Source of the DNA: Pseudacidovorax sp. NFM-22
GTDB taxonomy: Bacteria > Pseudomonadota > Gammaproteobacteria > Burkholderiales > Burkholderiaceae_C
Assembly: GCF_021401245.1 (NCBI RefSeq)
Contig: NZ_JACBFY010000006.1
Coordinates: 62,001 to 126,000, forward strand
DNA length: 64,000 nt
Direction: 5' to 3'
In this document: in pieces, positions 55,196 through 63,347 of the stretch
How the letters are laid out: every line of letters begins with the position of its first letter
Position numbering within the stretch: the first letter of the stretch is position 1
Notes under the pieces: generated by a model
What the model was told of the DNA's origin: nothing
The model's input: the letters and a program-made list of their open reading frames with translations, nothing else
The model's database searches: none
Made by a program: the position numbers and the translations under genes

Positions 55196-56254
55196 GTGAC
55201 AAATATTATAGGTCTTAAGCCCGGCCCCAAAGAGCGTCCGGCGCGGGCGCCGGCCCCCGAAGTCCGGTTGGTGACGGTGGACGCCGAGTCCGCCGGCCAG
55301 CGTCTGGACAACTTTCTTTTCCGTCATCTCAAAGGCGTCCCCAAGACGCATGTCTACCGCATCATCCGTTCGGGTGAGGTGCGGGTGAACAAGGGCCGCG
55401 TGCAGGCCGACTCCCGGGTGGAAGAGGGCGACGTGGTGCGCCTGCCGCCGGTTCGCGTGACGGCGGCTCCAGCGCCTTCCGCGCCGACCGCGCCGGCCCG
55501 CGACTTCGATCTGCTGATGGAGGACGAGGTGCTCCTGGCCGTCAACAAGCCCGCCGGCACGGCCGTGCATGGTGGCAGCGGGGTGAGCTTCGGCGTGATC
55601 GAGCAACTGCGCGCCGCCCGGCCGACGGCACGCTTCCTCGAACTCGTGCACCGGCTGGACCGCGAGACTTCCGGCATCCTGCTGGTCGCCAAGCGGCGCA
55701 GCGCGCTAACGGCGCTGCAGGCGCAGTTCCGCACCCGCGAGACGGGCAAGACCTACCTGGCCCTGGTGGACGGCGACTGGCCGGCCCGCCGCAAGGTGCT
55801 CGACGCCCCGCTCGCCCGCTACCTGCTACCGCCCAAGGATGGCGCCGCCGAGGGCGAGCGCCGGGTGAAGGTGGTGGACAAGGACCATCCCGATGCCATG
55901 CGTGCCCTCACGCTGGTGCGCGTGCTGGCGCGCCTGCAGCTCCCTGGCGACGACTCGCCGATGAGCCTGCTGGCCGTGACCATCAAGACCGGCCGCACCC
56001 ACCAGATCCGCGTGCACCTGGCGCACGAAGGCCATCCCATTGCCGGCGACGACAAGTACGGCGACTTCGAGCGTCGCCGTACGCTGGCGCGGCTGGGCCT
56101 GCGCCGCATGTTCCTGCATGCCTGGCGGCTGCGCTTCCAGCATCCCGTCTCCGAGGCGCCCGTGGCGCTGCAGGCGGCGCTTCCCGACGAACTGGCGCAA
56201 CTGCTGCCGCCGCAGGCGCTCGCCGCCCTGACCGATCCCCATGACGAACACTGA
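55196..56254 (+). CDS. rluC: 23S rRNA pseudouridine synthase RluC
   Basis: A 352-aa RluA-family enzyme that makes pseudouridine in 23S rRNA (positions 955, 2504 and 2580 in E. coli numbering). An N-terminal S4 domain (about 27-85, QRLDNFLFRHLKGVPKTHVY) precedes the catalytic domain with the Asp in HRLDRETSGILL; RTHQIRVHLAHEGHPI and DDKYGD are later landmarks. GTG 55196 is the first start in frame with the conserved part; the upstream extension to 55079 looks non-coding. Divergent from rne, the classical arrangement, and overlapping the HAD gene by 14 bp. Confidence 0.9.
   Translation: MTNIIGLKPGPKERPARAPAPEVRLVTVDAESAGQRLDNFLFRHLKGVPKTHVYRIIRSGEVRVNKGRVQADSRVEEGDVVRLPPVRVTAAPAPSAPTAPARDFDLLMEDEVLLAVNKPAGTAVHGGSGVSFGVIEQLRAARPTARFLELVHRLDRETSGILLVAKRRSALTALQAQFRTRETGKTYLALVDGDWPARRKVLDAPLARYLLPPKDGAAEGERRVKVVDKDHPDAMRALTLVRVLARLQLPGDDSPMSLLAVTIKTGRTHQIRVHLAHEGHPIAGDDKYGDFERRRTLARLGLRRMFLHAWRLRFQHPVSEAPVALQAALPDELAQLLPPQALAALTDPHDEH
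55205..55210 (-). promoter_or_regulatory. Candidate rne -10 element inside rluC
   Basis: An exact TATAAT on the minus strand, in the only AT-rich patch of the region. Only a weak -35 (CTTTGG or TTTGGG, 16-17 bp away) is seen. Confidence 0.4.
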
Positions 56255-56921
56255 CACGCCCGCGGCCAGCCGCCGCTTCGACCTGATCGCCTTCGACTGG
56301 GACGGCACGCTGTACGACTCCACCGCGGTCATCGTGCGCTGCATCCAGGAGGCGGTGGTCGACGTCGGCGGCCGCCGGCCCAGCGACCAGGACGCGGCCT
56401 GGGTCATCGGCCTGGGCCTGGCCGAGGCGCTGGCCCGCGCCGCGCCGGACGTGCCGCCCGAAAAATACCGCGAGTTGGGGGAGCGCTACCGCTTCCACTA
56501 CCTGCGCCACCAGGACGACCTCGTGCTCTTCGATGGGGTGCTCCCGTTGCTCGATGCGCTGGCGGCGCGCGGCCATAAGCTGGCGGTGGCCACCGGCAAG
56601 TCGCGGCGGGGACTGGACCAGGCGCTTCATACCGTCGCGCTGCGCCATCGCTTCGATGCCTCGCGCACGGCCGACGAGACCTTCGGCAAGCCGCATCCGC
56701 GCATGCTGCTCGAGCTGATGGAAGAACTGGACGTGACGCCCGAGCGCACGCTGATGATCGGCGACACGGTGCACGACCTGCAGTTGGCACGCAATGCCGG
56801 CTGCGCCAGCGTGGGCGTGGGCTATGGCGCCCATTCGACCGAGGGCTTCGAGGCGCTGGGGCCGTTGCATGTGGCCCATTCCGTGGCGGAACTGAGCGAC
56901 TGGCTTCTGCGGCACGGCTGA
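56241..56921 (+). CDS. HAD-family phosphatase, Gph-like
   Basis: A 226-aa haloacid-dehalogenase hydrolase. The nucleophile motif FDWDGTLYDS gives Asp19 and Asp21; VATGKSRRGLD is motif II, the KPHP context holds the Lys, and MIGDTVHDLQLA is motif IV. It resembles phosphoglycolate phosphatase; downstream of rluC it is commonly annotated as HAD-IA hydrolase. It overlaps rluC by 14 bp and is likely co-transcribed with it. Confidence 0.88.
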   Translation: MTNTDTPAASRRFDLIAFDWDGTLYDSTAVIVRCIQEAVVDVGGRRPSDQDAAWVIGLGLAEALARAAPDVPPEKYRELGERYRFHYLRHQDDLVLFDGVLPLLDALAARGHKLAVATGKSRRGLDQALHTVALRHRFDASRTADETFGKPHPRMLLELMEELDVTPERTLMIGDTVHDLQLARNAGCASVGVGYGAHSTEGFEALGPLHVAHSVAELSDWLLRHG

Positions 56922-57038
56922 GGCCGCCCCGCCCCTGGCCGCGCAGGGGGCACTGCCGGTGTCGCCAAGCGGTGGCCGGTGTGGCGCTGCGGCAACCCCC
57001 GATACGGCATCCGGGGCGTTCTTTGGTACGCTGCCCAA

Positions 57039-57410
57039 GTGGCCGACGACGCCCCCATTCCCTTGTGCCGCAGCGCCGACCTGACCGATGGTGGGCTGGC
57101 GGTGTCATTCGACGTCATCTATGGCGGCCAGACCTGCCGGGCCTTCGCCATCCGCTGGCAAGGTCGGCCGCATGCCTACCTGAACCGTTGCACCCATGTC
57201 GCCATGGAAATGGACTACCAGGAGGGGCGCTTCTTCGATGACACCGGCCGCTGGCTGCTGTGCGCCACCCATGGCGCGGCCTATTCCCCCGACACCGGCG
57301 CCTGCGCCGGCGGGCCCTGCCGCGGCGGGCTGGTGCGCATCGAGCTCAGCGAAATCGAGGGCGTGGTGCACTGGCATACTGCCTGGAACCTGCGCCCGTT
57401 CACCTTCTGA
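57039..57410 (+). CDS. Rieske [2Fe-2S] domain protein
   Basis: A 123-aa soluble single-domain Rieske protein. Cluster ligands are Cys51 and His53 (NRCTHVAME) and Cys75 and His78 (LLCATHGAAY), with the usual proline/glycine loop SPDTGACAGGPCRGG. The start is uncertain: GTG 57039 gives a compact domain; a GTG at 56979 would add 20 residues of unlike sequence. It probably carries electrons for an unidentified reaction. Sits between the HAD phosphatase and the peptidase, as it often does in this group. Confidence 0.82.
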   Translation: MADDAPIPLCRSADLTDGGLAVSFDVIYGGQTCRAFAIRWQGRPHAYLNRCTHVAMEMDYQEGRFFDDTGRWLLCATHGAAYSPDTGACAGGPCRGGLVRIELSEIEGVVHWHTAWNLRPFTF

Positions 57411-57455
57411 ACCCGAGCCTGCATTGATCATCACGGCTCGACGGCCTTCCGCATC

Positions 57456-58505
57456 ATGAGTCCTCCCGACCGCCTGGAACCCTCCGGCTTCGAGCCTTTC
57501 GAGCCCAAGCCCGCGCCCTTGAACGAATCCGCAGCCCCTGCACCCACTTCCGTGAAAAACGATCCGACCTCCGCGCCCGGTTGGGAACGCGCCACCCTGG
57601 AAAAACTCGCCTTCGCCTCGTTGAAGGAGCAGCGCGCCGCGCGCCGCTGGAAGACCTTCGTCCGCCTGGCCTGGTTGGTGTTCTTCATAGCGCTGGCCTG
57701 GATGGCCCTGAGCCGCGCAGCGCCCAGCACAGCCACCACGACCGCCCACACCGCGGTGGTGAGCATCCGTGGGGAGATCGCCGACGGCGCCGACGCCAGT
57801 GCCGAATTCATCATCGCCTCGCTCAAGAGCGCCCTCGAGGATCCGGGGTCCAAGGGCGTCGTGCTGCTGATCAACTCGCCAGGCGGCAGCCCGGTGCAGG
57901 CCGGCATCATCCATGACGAGATCAAGCGCCTGCGCGCCAAATACGGCAAGCCGATCTACGCCGTGGTCGAGGAAAGCTGCGCTTCGGCCGCCTACTACAT
58001 CGCCGCCGCCGCCGACAAGATCTACGTGGACAAGGCCAGCCTCGTCGGCAGCATCGGCGTGCTGATGGACGGGTTCGGCTTCACCGGCACGATGGAGAAG
58101 CTGGGCGTCGAGCGCCGGCTGCTCACCGCTGGCGAGAACAAGGGGTTCCTCGACCCGTTCAGCCCCATGAGCGATGCCCAGCGCGCCCACGCCCAGCGCA
58201 TGCTCGACCAGATCCATGCGCAGTTCATCGACGTGGTCAAGAAGGGCCGGGGCGACCGGCTCAAGCTCGACACGCCCGGCCTGTTCAGCGGCCTGTTCTG
58301 GACCGGCCAGGAGGCCGTGGACCTGGGCCTGGCCGACCAGCTTGGCAGCATCGACTACGTGGCGCGCGACGTGATCCAGGCCGAGGACGTGGTCGACTAC
58401 ACCCGCCGCGACAACGTGGCCGAGCGCCTGGCCAAGAAGTTCGGTGCGGCCTTTGCCGATGTGGCGGTGCACGCCACCCTGCGCGCCGCGCCTTCGGTGC
58501 GCTGA
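57456..58505 (+). CDS. S49 signal-peptide-peptidase-like protease (SppA type)
   Basis: A 349-aa membrane protease. A 65-residue Pro-rich cytoplasmic start is followed by one membrane segment (about 66-86, KTFVRLAWLVFFIALAWMAL) and a periplasmic S49 domain. The catalytic pair is likely Ser177 (EESCASAAYY) and Lys229 (TAGENKGFLDPF), as in short SppA enzymes. It degrades cleaved signal peptides or other membrane-derived peptides. Follows the Rieske gene by 45 bp. Confidence 0.88.
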   Translation: MSPPDRLEPSGFEPFEPKPAPLNESAAPAPTSVKNDPTSAPGWERATLEKLAFASLKEQRAARRWKTFVRLAWLVFFIALAWMALSRAAPSTATTTAHTAVVSIRGEIADGADASAEFIIASLKSALEDPGSKGVVLLINSPGGSPVQAGIIHDEIKRLRAKYGKPIYAVVEESCASAAYYIAAAADKIYVDKASLVGSIGVLMDGFGFTGTMEKLGVERRLLTAGENKGFLDPFSPMSDAQRAHAQRMLDQIHAQFIDVVKKGRGDRLKLDTPGLFSGLFWTGQEAVDLGLADQLGSIDYVARDVIQAEDVVDYTRRDNVAERLAKKFGAAFADVAVHATLRAAPSVR

Positions 58506-58511
58506 GCCGGC

Positions 58512-58531
58512 AGCGGCGACGCCGCTTCTTT
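58512..58531. terminator. Terminator-like hairpin after the SppA-type gene
   Basis: AGCGGC-GAC-GCCGCT followed by TCTTT forms a small terminator 7 bp past the protease stop; it overlaps the stop codon of the convergent MFS gene. Confidence 0.5.
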
Positions 58532-59708
58532 AGCGGGCGGTGCCGCGTGCCGCGAGCGGTGCCGACATCGCCAGTGCCAGCGCGAACAGCACCACCACCG
58601 AGAGGGCGTGGGTCAGCGAACTGGCGCCGGCGATGAGGCCGATGACGGGCGGCCCGGCCATGAATCCCAGGTAGGCGGCCGCAGAGACGGCGGCGATCCC
58701 CCGCGCGGGCTCCACGCCCGGGACGCGGGCCGCGGCTGCAAAGAGCAGCGGCACCACGTTCGCGAAGCCCAGGCCGACGCCTGCGAAGGCGGCCAGCGCC
58801 ACCCAGGGTGAATGGGTGAGCAGGCCGACCGTCATGGAGGCGGCGGCCAGCAGGGCGCTTCCTGCCAGCAGCCGCGTCGACGGGACGCGGGCCCGCAAGG
58901 CATCGCCGCCAAAGCGCGCCGCGGCCATGGCCGCCGAGAAGCTGGCGTAGGCGAGGGCGGCCTGCTGCTGCGGGCTGCCGAGTTCCTGCTGCAGGTACAG
59001 CACGCTCCAGTCGTACATCGCGCCTTCGGCCACCAGGCCCAGGGCCGCCAGCAGGCCCAGGACGAGCAGCGGGCCGCCCGCATCGCGCAGGCCGCCGCCT
59101 TCGTCTGCGCTGGCGGTGGACGTGTGCGAGGTGGGGAGCATGCGCGTCGCTGCTACGCCGATGGCGAGCGCCATCGCCCCGGCGACGACAGCAAGGTGTG
59201 TGACGGGCGGGCAGCCGGCCGCGAGCAGCGCGGCGCCACTGCTGGCGCCTGCCATGCCGCCCAGGCTGAACATGCCATGCATGCCGCTCATGCGCGGCAC
59301 GCCTTCGGCCAGTTCGATGGCGGCGGCCTCGGTGTTGATCGCGACGTCGAACACGCTGGTGAGCAGGCCGAACACGGCCAGCAGCGCGAGCAGGGCGGCA
59401 TAGCCCGGCATGGCCAGCAGCAGGGCGAGCAGCAGCGCATAGCAGCAGCCGGCTGCGCCGGCGATGCGGTTGGCACCGTGGCGGCCGATCCAGCGGCCGG
59501 CGCGCGCAAGGCCGAGCAGCGCCCCCGCGCCAGCGGCCAGCATCGCGAGGCCCAGCGCCGCCTCGTCGATGCCGTAGTGCGCCTTGACGGTGGGAATGTG
59601 CACGCCCCAGGTGGCGAAGATGAAGCCGGAACAGAAGAACTGCGTGCGCGCCGCCCAGCGGGCGGCGGGCAGGCGGGCCGCCGGGTGAATCAGCGGTGGC
59701 GCACTCAT
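58530..59708 (-). CDS. MFS transporter
   Basis: A 392-aa transporter with 12 hydrophobic helices, beginning ARTQFFCSGFIFATWGVHIPTVKAHYGID, which is typical of the YbjJ/fucose-permease-like MFS branch. ATG 59708 overlaps the stop of the methylase gene by 4 bp, so it is likely translated from the same mRNA (Maf, methylase, MFS). Substrate unknown. Confidence 0.85.
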   Translation of the reverse strand: MSAPPLIHPAARLPAARWAARTQFFCSGFIFATWGVHIPTVKAHYGIDEAALGLAMLAAGAGALLGLARAGRWIGRHGANRIAGAAGCCYALLLALLLAMPGYAALLALLAVFGLLTSVFDVAINTEAAAIELAEGVPRMSGMHGMFSLGGMAGASSGAALLAAGCPPVTHLAVVAGAMALAIGVAATRMLPTSHTSTASADEGGGLRDAGGPLLVLGLLAALGLVAEGAMYDWSVLYLQQELGSPQQQAALAYASFSAAMAAARFGGDALRARVPSTRLLAGSALLAAASMTVGLLTHSPWVALAAFAGVGLGFANVVPLLFAAAARVPGVEPARGIAAVSAAAYLGFMAGPPVIGLIAGASSLTHALSVVVLFALALAMSAPLAARGTAR

Positions 59709-60511
59709 CGGCCGAACGCGAAGACGGCCGGCAGCTTGCCGAGGGCGCGCTCGGGCAGGGCTCGCCAGGCCTTCACGCTGCGGCTGCTGATCTGCGCCTG
59801 CGGCAGGGTGAGTCCCGAGGCCACGGCCAGCCGCGTGTTCGGCTGCAGCGTCTGCACCAGGGCCTGGAGCACGGCCTCGTTGCGGTAGGGCGTCTCGATG
59901 ACGATCTGCGTCTGGCCGCGCTTGAGGGCCAGGCCCTCCAGGTCGCGGATGCGCTGGCGCCGGGCCTCGGCGTCCTGCGGCAGGTAGCCGGTGAAGGCGA
60001 AGTCCTGGCCGCCCAGCCCGCTCGCCGCCAGCGCCAGCAGCAGGGACACGGGCCCGACCAGCGGCACCACCGGCGCGCCCAGGTCGTGGGCCGCGCGCAC
60101 CACGGACGAACCGGGATCGGCCACGGCCGGCATGCCGGCCTCGCTCAGCAGCCCGACGTCGTGGCCGGCCTGCAGGTCGACCAGCAGCCCGCGGGCGTCG
60201 AAGCCGCCGCCGTGGTCGCCCTTCTTGTGCACTTCGCGGGGCAGCTCCCGGATCGACATCTGCTGGATCGGCACGGTGAGCGGCGCCACGCTGTCGATGC
60301 GCTTGAGCAAGGCCCGGGCGCTCTTGGCGTTCTCGCAGACCCAGTGGCCGAGGCCGGCGGCCGCGCGCAGGGTGGCGGCGGTCAGGCTGTCCTCGACCGG
60401 CACCTGGGTCTCGCAGCCGAAGTCCAGGGGGGCGGGCACCAGATAGAGCGTGCCGGGGCGCGGATGCCCGTCGGGTGGAAGGGCGTGGGCTGGCGTGGAG
60501 GGCTCGCTCAC
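59705..60511 (-). CDS. RsmI-like SAM-dependent methylase (tetrapyrrole-methylase fold)
   Basis: A 268-aa methyltransferase of the TP-methylase family. SEAGMPAVADPGSSVVRAAHD is the RsmI-type SAM/substrate segment, and GTLYLVPAPLDF opens the domain. RsmI proper methylates C1402 of 16S rRNA, but this protein diverges (ENAKSARALLKR, VPIQQM), matching the paralogous group found beside maf in betaproteobacteria. Overlaps both neighbours by ATGA. Confidence 0.83.
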   Translation of the reverse strand: MSEPSTPAHALPPDGHPRPGTLYLVPAPLDFGCETQVPVEDSLTAATLRAAAGLGHWVCENAKSARALLKRIDSVAPLTVPIQQMSIRELPREVHKKGDHGGGFDARGLLVDLQAGHDVGLLSEAGMPAVADPGSSVVRAAHDLGAPVVPLVGPVSLLLALAASGLGGQDFAFTGYLPQDAEARRQRIRDLEGLALKRGQTQIVIETPYRNEAVLQALVQTLQPNTRLAVASGLTLPQAQISSRSVKAWRALPERALGKLPAVFAFGR

Positions 60512-61089
60512 AGCAGTTCCACTCCCGCGGCACGCAGCATGCGGCAGGTGCGGATCAGCGGCAGGCCCACCAGGGCCGTCGGATCGTCGTTGTCGATGGC
60601 GTCGAGCAGCGCGATGCCCAGGCCCTCGCTCTTGGCACTGCCGGCGCAGTCGTAGGGCTGTTCGGCACGCAGGTACTGTTCGATGGCGGCGTCGCTGAGC
60701 GTGCGGAAGGTGACGCGCACGGGCGCCAGGTCCTGCTGCACGAAGCCCGTGCGCTGGCAGACCACGGCCAGCGCGGTCTGGAAGACCAGGGTGCGGCCGC
60801 TCATCCGGCGCAGTTGGACGGTGGCGCGCTCGTGGTCGCCGGGCTTGCCCAGTGGCTCCCCGTCGAGGTCCGCGACCTGGTCGGAGCCGATCACGATGGC
60901 CTCGGGAAATCGCTCGGCCACCGCGCGGGCCTTGGCCAGCGCCAGGCGGGCGGCGAGCGCGGCGGGCGCCTCGCCGGGGTGGGGCGTTTCATCCACCTCG
61001 GGCGGCTGGACATCGAAGGGCAGGCGAAGCCGCGACAGCATTTCGCGGCGGTAGCGGGACGTGGACCCGAGGATGACGGTGCGTTGCAT
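60508..61089 (-). CDS. maf: Maf/YceF-family nucleotide pyrophosphatase
   Basis: A 193-aa Maf protein hydrolysing non-canonical nucleotides to monophosphates; the YceF subgroup prefers 7-methyl-GTP. Opening ILGSTSRYRREML, Asp70 in IGSDQVADLDG, and the late QPYDCAGSAKSEGLGI and DDPTALVGLPL are the family marks. First gene of the leftward trio and divergent from yceD across 82 bp, the conserved arrangement near rpmF. Confidence 0.92.
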   Translation of the reverse strand: MQRTVILGSTSRYRREMLSRLRLPFDVQPPEVDETPHPGEAPAALAARLALAKARAVAERFPEAIVIGSDQVADLDGEPLGKPGDHERATVQLRRMSGRTLVFQTALAVVCQRTGFVQQDLAPVRVTFRTLSDAAIEQYLRAEQPYDCAGSAKSEGLGIALLDAIDNDDPTALVGLPLIRTCRMLRAAGVELL

Positions 61090-61171
61090 GCGCGGATTCT
61101 CTGCGAGCCTTCGGGGGTGGCGGGTCGGCCGCGATGCCGTGCGGCCAGAGGCGGGACGTAGACTGCGCCCC

Positions 61172-61738
61172 ATGAAGACGGAATTCGATGCGGCCCGCCT
61201 GGACGTGAAGGCCTTTGCCCAGGCCGGTGCCACCCTGGCCGAAACCAGCCCGCTCGCGCAATGGGCGCGCCTGACTGAAGAGGCGGCGCAGGCCACCGGT
61301 AATGCAGGACCTGTGGAAGTCGCCTGGAGCGCGCACGGTGAAATGCGCGGCAGCGCCGCCGGCCCCGGCGTGCCCTGGCTCCATGTCGAGGCCGAGGTGC
61401 AACTGCCACTGGTATGCCAACGCTGTCTGGGCCCTGTGCAGACGGTGCTGTCGGTGGACCGGTGGTTCCGCTTCGTCGCCGACGAGGCCACGGCCGCGGC
61501 CGAGGACGAAGAAGCCGACGAGGACGTGCTGGCCCTGGCGGCCGACTTCGACCTGCGCGCACTGGTCGAGGATGAATTGCTGATGGACATTCCCGTGGCG
61601 CCGCGCCACGAGGTCTGCCCCGAGCAGCCGCGCTTTTCGGCGGCGGACGAGGATTTCGACGCGGCCGGCAGCGACAAGCCCAACCCCTTCGCGGTGCTCG
61701 AAGGCCTGCGCAAGCCCAAGCCGGAATCGAACGATTGA
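61172..61738 (+). CDS. yceD: YceD/DUF177 family protein
   Basis: A 188-aa protein of the DUF177 family, linked to 23S rRNA precursor handling and usually encoded directly before rpmF. The cysteine motif LVCQRCLGPV (Cys82, Cys85) and the acidic middle (AEDEEADEDV) are typical. The tail ends NPFAVLEGLRKPKPE, the conserved terminus. ATG 61172 was chosen because the family starts there; the longer frame overlaps the maf start. Confidence 0.9.
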   Translation: MKTEFDAARLDVKAFAQAGATLAETSPLAQWARLTEEAAQATGNAGPVEVAWSAHGEMRGSAAGPGVPWLHVEAEVQLPLVCQRCLGPVQTVLSVDRWFRFVADEATAAAEDEEADEDVLALAADFDLRALVEDELLMDIPVAPRHEVCPEQPRFSAADEDFDAAGSDKPNPFAVLEGLRKPKPESND

Positions 61739-61781
61739 CGCCCGAGCCGGCCAGCTCTGGTGCTGACCCGGCCGGCTGGGT

Positions 61782-61787
61782 TATACT
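61782..61787 (+). promoter_or_regulatory. Candidate rpmF promoter -10
   Basis: TATACT inside TGGGTTATACT in the 274-bp gap between yceD and rpmF. No good -35 is seen at 16-18 bp, so it is weak evidence for an extra promoter with a leader of about 220 nt. Nothing else is recognised in the gap. Confidence 0.35.
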
Positions 61788-62012
61788 CATTGGCTTCGCG
61801 CGCATGCCGCAGGCCCTGTCAGACGATGCACGAATGCTTCGTGCATGTCCGGGCCGCCCCCGGTGCTCCGCTCTTTGGTCGGCATTGCTGACTGATTGTT
61901 GGCTGGGCACTCGCGGGTTGCAGCGCGGTTAGCCAGCCGGTTCGACCGCTGGCGCCGCTGCCTCAGGGTCTCGCGCCTTTCCGCCACCCCAACAGATTCG
62001 CAGGAGCCAACC

Positions 62013-62195
62013 ATGGCCGTTCAGCAAAACAAGAAGTCGCCTTCCAAGCGCGGCATGCACCGTTCGCACAACGCGCTGGGCGTGCCCGGCATTGCAGTCG
62101 AGCCCACCACGGGCGAAACCCATCTGCGTCACCACATCAGCCCCAACGGCTTCTACCGTGGCCGCAAGGTGCTGAAGACCAAAAACGAAGCCTGA
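62013..62195 (+). CDS. rpmF: 50S ribosomal protein L32
   Basis: A 60-aa basic ribosomal protein of the large subunit. [20 protein letters not shown] and [14 protein letters not shown] are unmistakable. It is of the Cys-free type, lacking the zinc cysteines. CAGGAGCCAACC precedes ATG 62013. Upstream of the lipid genes plsX and fabH, as is usual. Confidence 0.97.
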   Translation: MAVQQNKKSPSKRGMHRSHNALGVPGIAVEPTTGETHLRHHISPNGFYRGRKVLKTKNEA

Positions 62196-62211
62196 TTGCC
62201 CCTTCAAGGCC

Positions 62212-62254
62212 AAGGCCCGAGGCTACTGAACCCGTAGCGTCGGGCCTTTGTTTT
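62212..62254 (+). terminator. Terminator/attenuator between rpmF and plsX
   Basis: AAGGCCCGA (62212-62220) pairs with TCGGGCCTT (62240-62248), and GCTAC (62222-62226) with GTAGC (62234-62238), around a 7-nt loop. TTTGTTTT follows. The structure ends one base before the plsX ATG, so it may reduce read-through from the abundant rpmF message into plsX while masking its ribosome site. Confidence 0.75.
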
Positions 62255-62255
62255 G

Positions 62256-63347
62256 ATGTCCAGCACCGATCTGCACGCTTCTGCTGCCACGGCAATCACC
62301 CTTGCGGTCGATTGCATGGGCGGCGACCATGGCCCCCGCGTCACGCTCGCGGCTTGCCGTCGTTTTCTCGACAACCATCCTGATGCCCGCCTCGTGCTGG
62401 TTGGCGTCGAATCGGCCGTGTCCGGCTTCAGCCACGAGCGGGCACGGCATGTCGTCGCCACCGAGGTGGTGGGCATGGACGACCCCGTCGAGGTGGCGCT
62501 GCGCCGCAAGAAGGACTCGTCCATGCGCGTGGCCATCCAGCAGGTCAAGGACGGCGCCGCGCATGCGGCCGTCTCCGCCGGCAACACCGGCGCGCTGATG
62601 GCCATCGCCCGCTATGTGCTCAAGACGCTGGACGGCATCGATCGGCCGGCCATCGCCACGCAGCTGCCCAACATGAAGGGTGGGGCGACCACCATGCTCG
62701 ACCTGGGTGCCAATGTGGACTGCGATGCCGAGACGCTGCTGCAGTTCGCAGTGCTGGGCTCGGCACTGGTGTCATCCATGAGCGGCGACGATTCGCCCAC
62801 GGTCGGCCTGCTCAACGTCGGCGAAGAGGTCATCAAGGGCAGCGAGGTCATCAAGCGCGCCAGCGTGCTGCTGCGCCAAGCGGCCGAGTCGCGTGACCTC
62901 AACTTTCACGGCAACGTCGAAGGCAACGACATCTTCAAGGGCACCACCGACATCGTGGTGTGCGACGGCTTCGTCGGCAACGTGGCGCTCAAGGCCACCG
63001 AGGGCGTGGCGTCGATGATCGTGGACTTCCTCAAGCAGGAGTACTCGCGCGGCCTGCTGAGCAAGGTCGCGGCGCTGGTCTCCTACCCGGTGCTCAAGGC
63101 CCTCAAGAAGCGCCTTGACCACCGCCGTTACAACGGCGCAGCGCTGCTGGGCCTGCGTGGGCTGGTGTTCAAGAGCCACGGGTCGGCCGACGAGCTGGCC
63201 TTCGGGCACGCTCTGGATCGCGCTTATGATGCCGCCCGCAACAACCTGCTCGACCGCGTCCGCGCCCGCATCGCCCATGCCGCCCCATTGCTGGCGCGGC
63301 CCGAGGTGACGGCGCCCACCGACAACGCGGCACTCCAAGCCTCATGA
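62256..63347 (+). CDS. plsX: Phosphate acyltransferase PlsX
   Basis: A 363-aa enzyme making acyl-phosphate from acyl-ACP, the first step of phospholipid synthesis in this pathway. [21 protein letters not shown] opens the domain, with [33 protein letters not shown] and [25 protein letters not shown] later (each a known PlsX landmark). ATG 62256 is just after a terminator-like hairpin; a TTG one codon earlier is possible. Overlaps fabH by ATGA. Confidence 0.95.
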   Translation: MSSTDLHASAATAITLAVDCMGGDHGPRVTLAACRRFLDNHPDARLVLVGVESAVSGFSHERARHVVATEVVGMDDPVEVALRRKKDSSMRVAIQQVKDGAAHAAVSAGNTGALMAIARYVLKTLDGIDRPAIATQLPNMKGGATTMLDLGANVDCDAETLLQFAVLGSALVSSMSGDDSPTVGLLNVGEEVIKGSEVIKRASVLLRQAAESRDLNFHGNVEGNDIFKGTTDIVVCDGFVGNVALKATEGVASMIVDFLKQEYSRGLLSKVAALVSYPVLKALKKRLDHRRYNGAALLGLRGLVFKSHGSADELAFGHALDRAYDAARNNLLDRVRARIAHAAPLLARPEVTAPTDNAALQAS

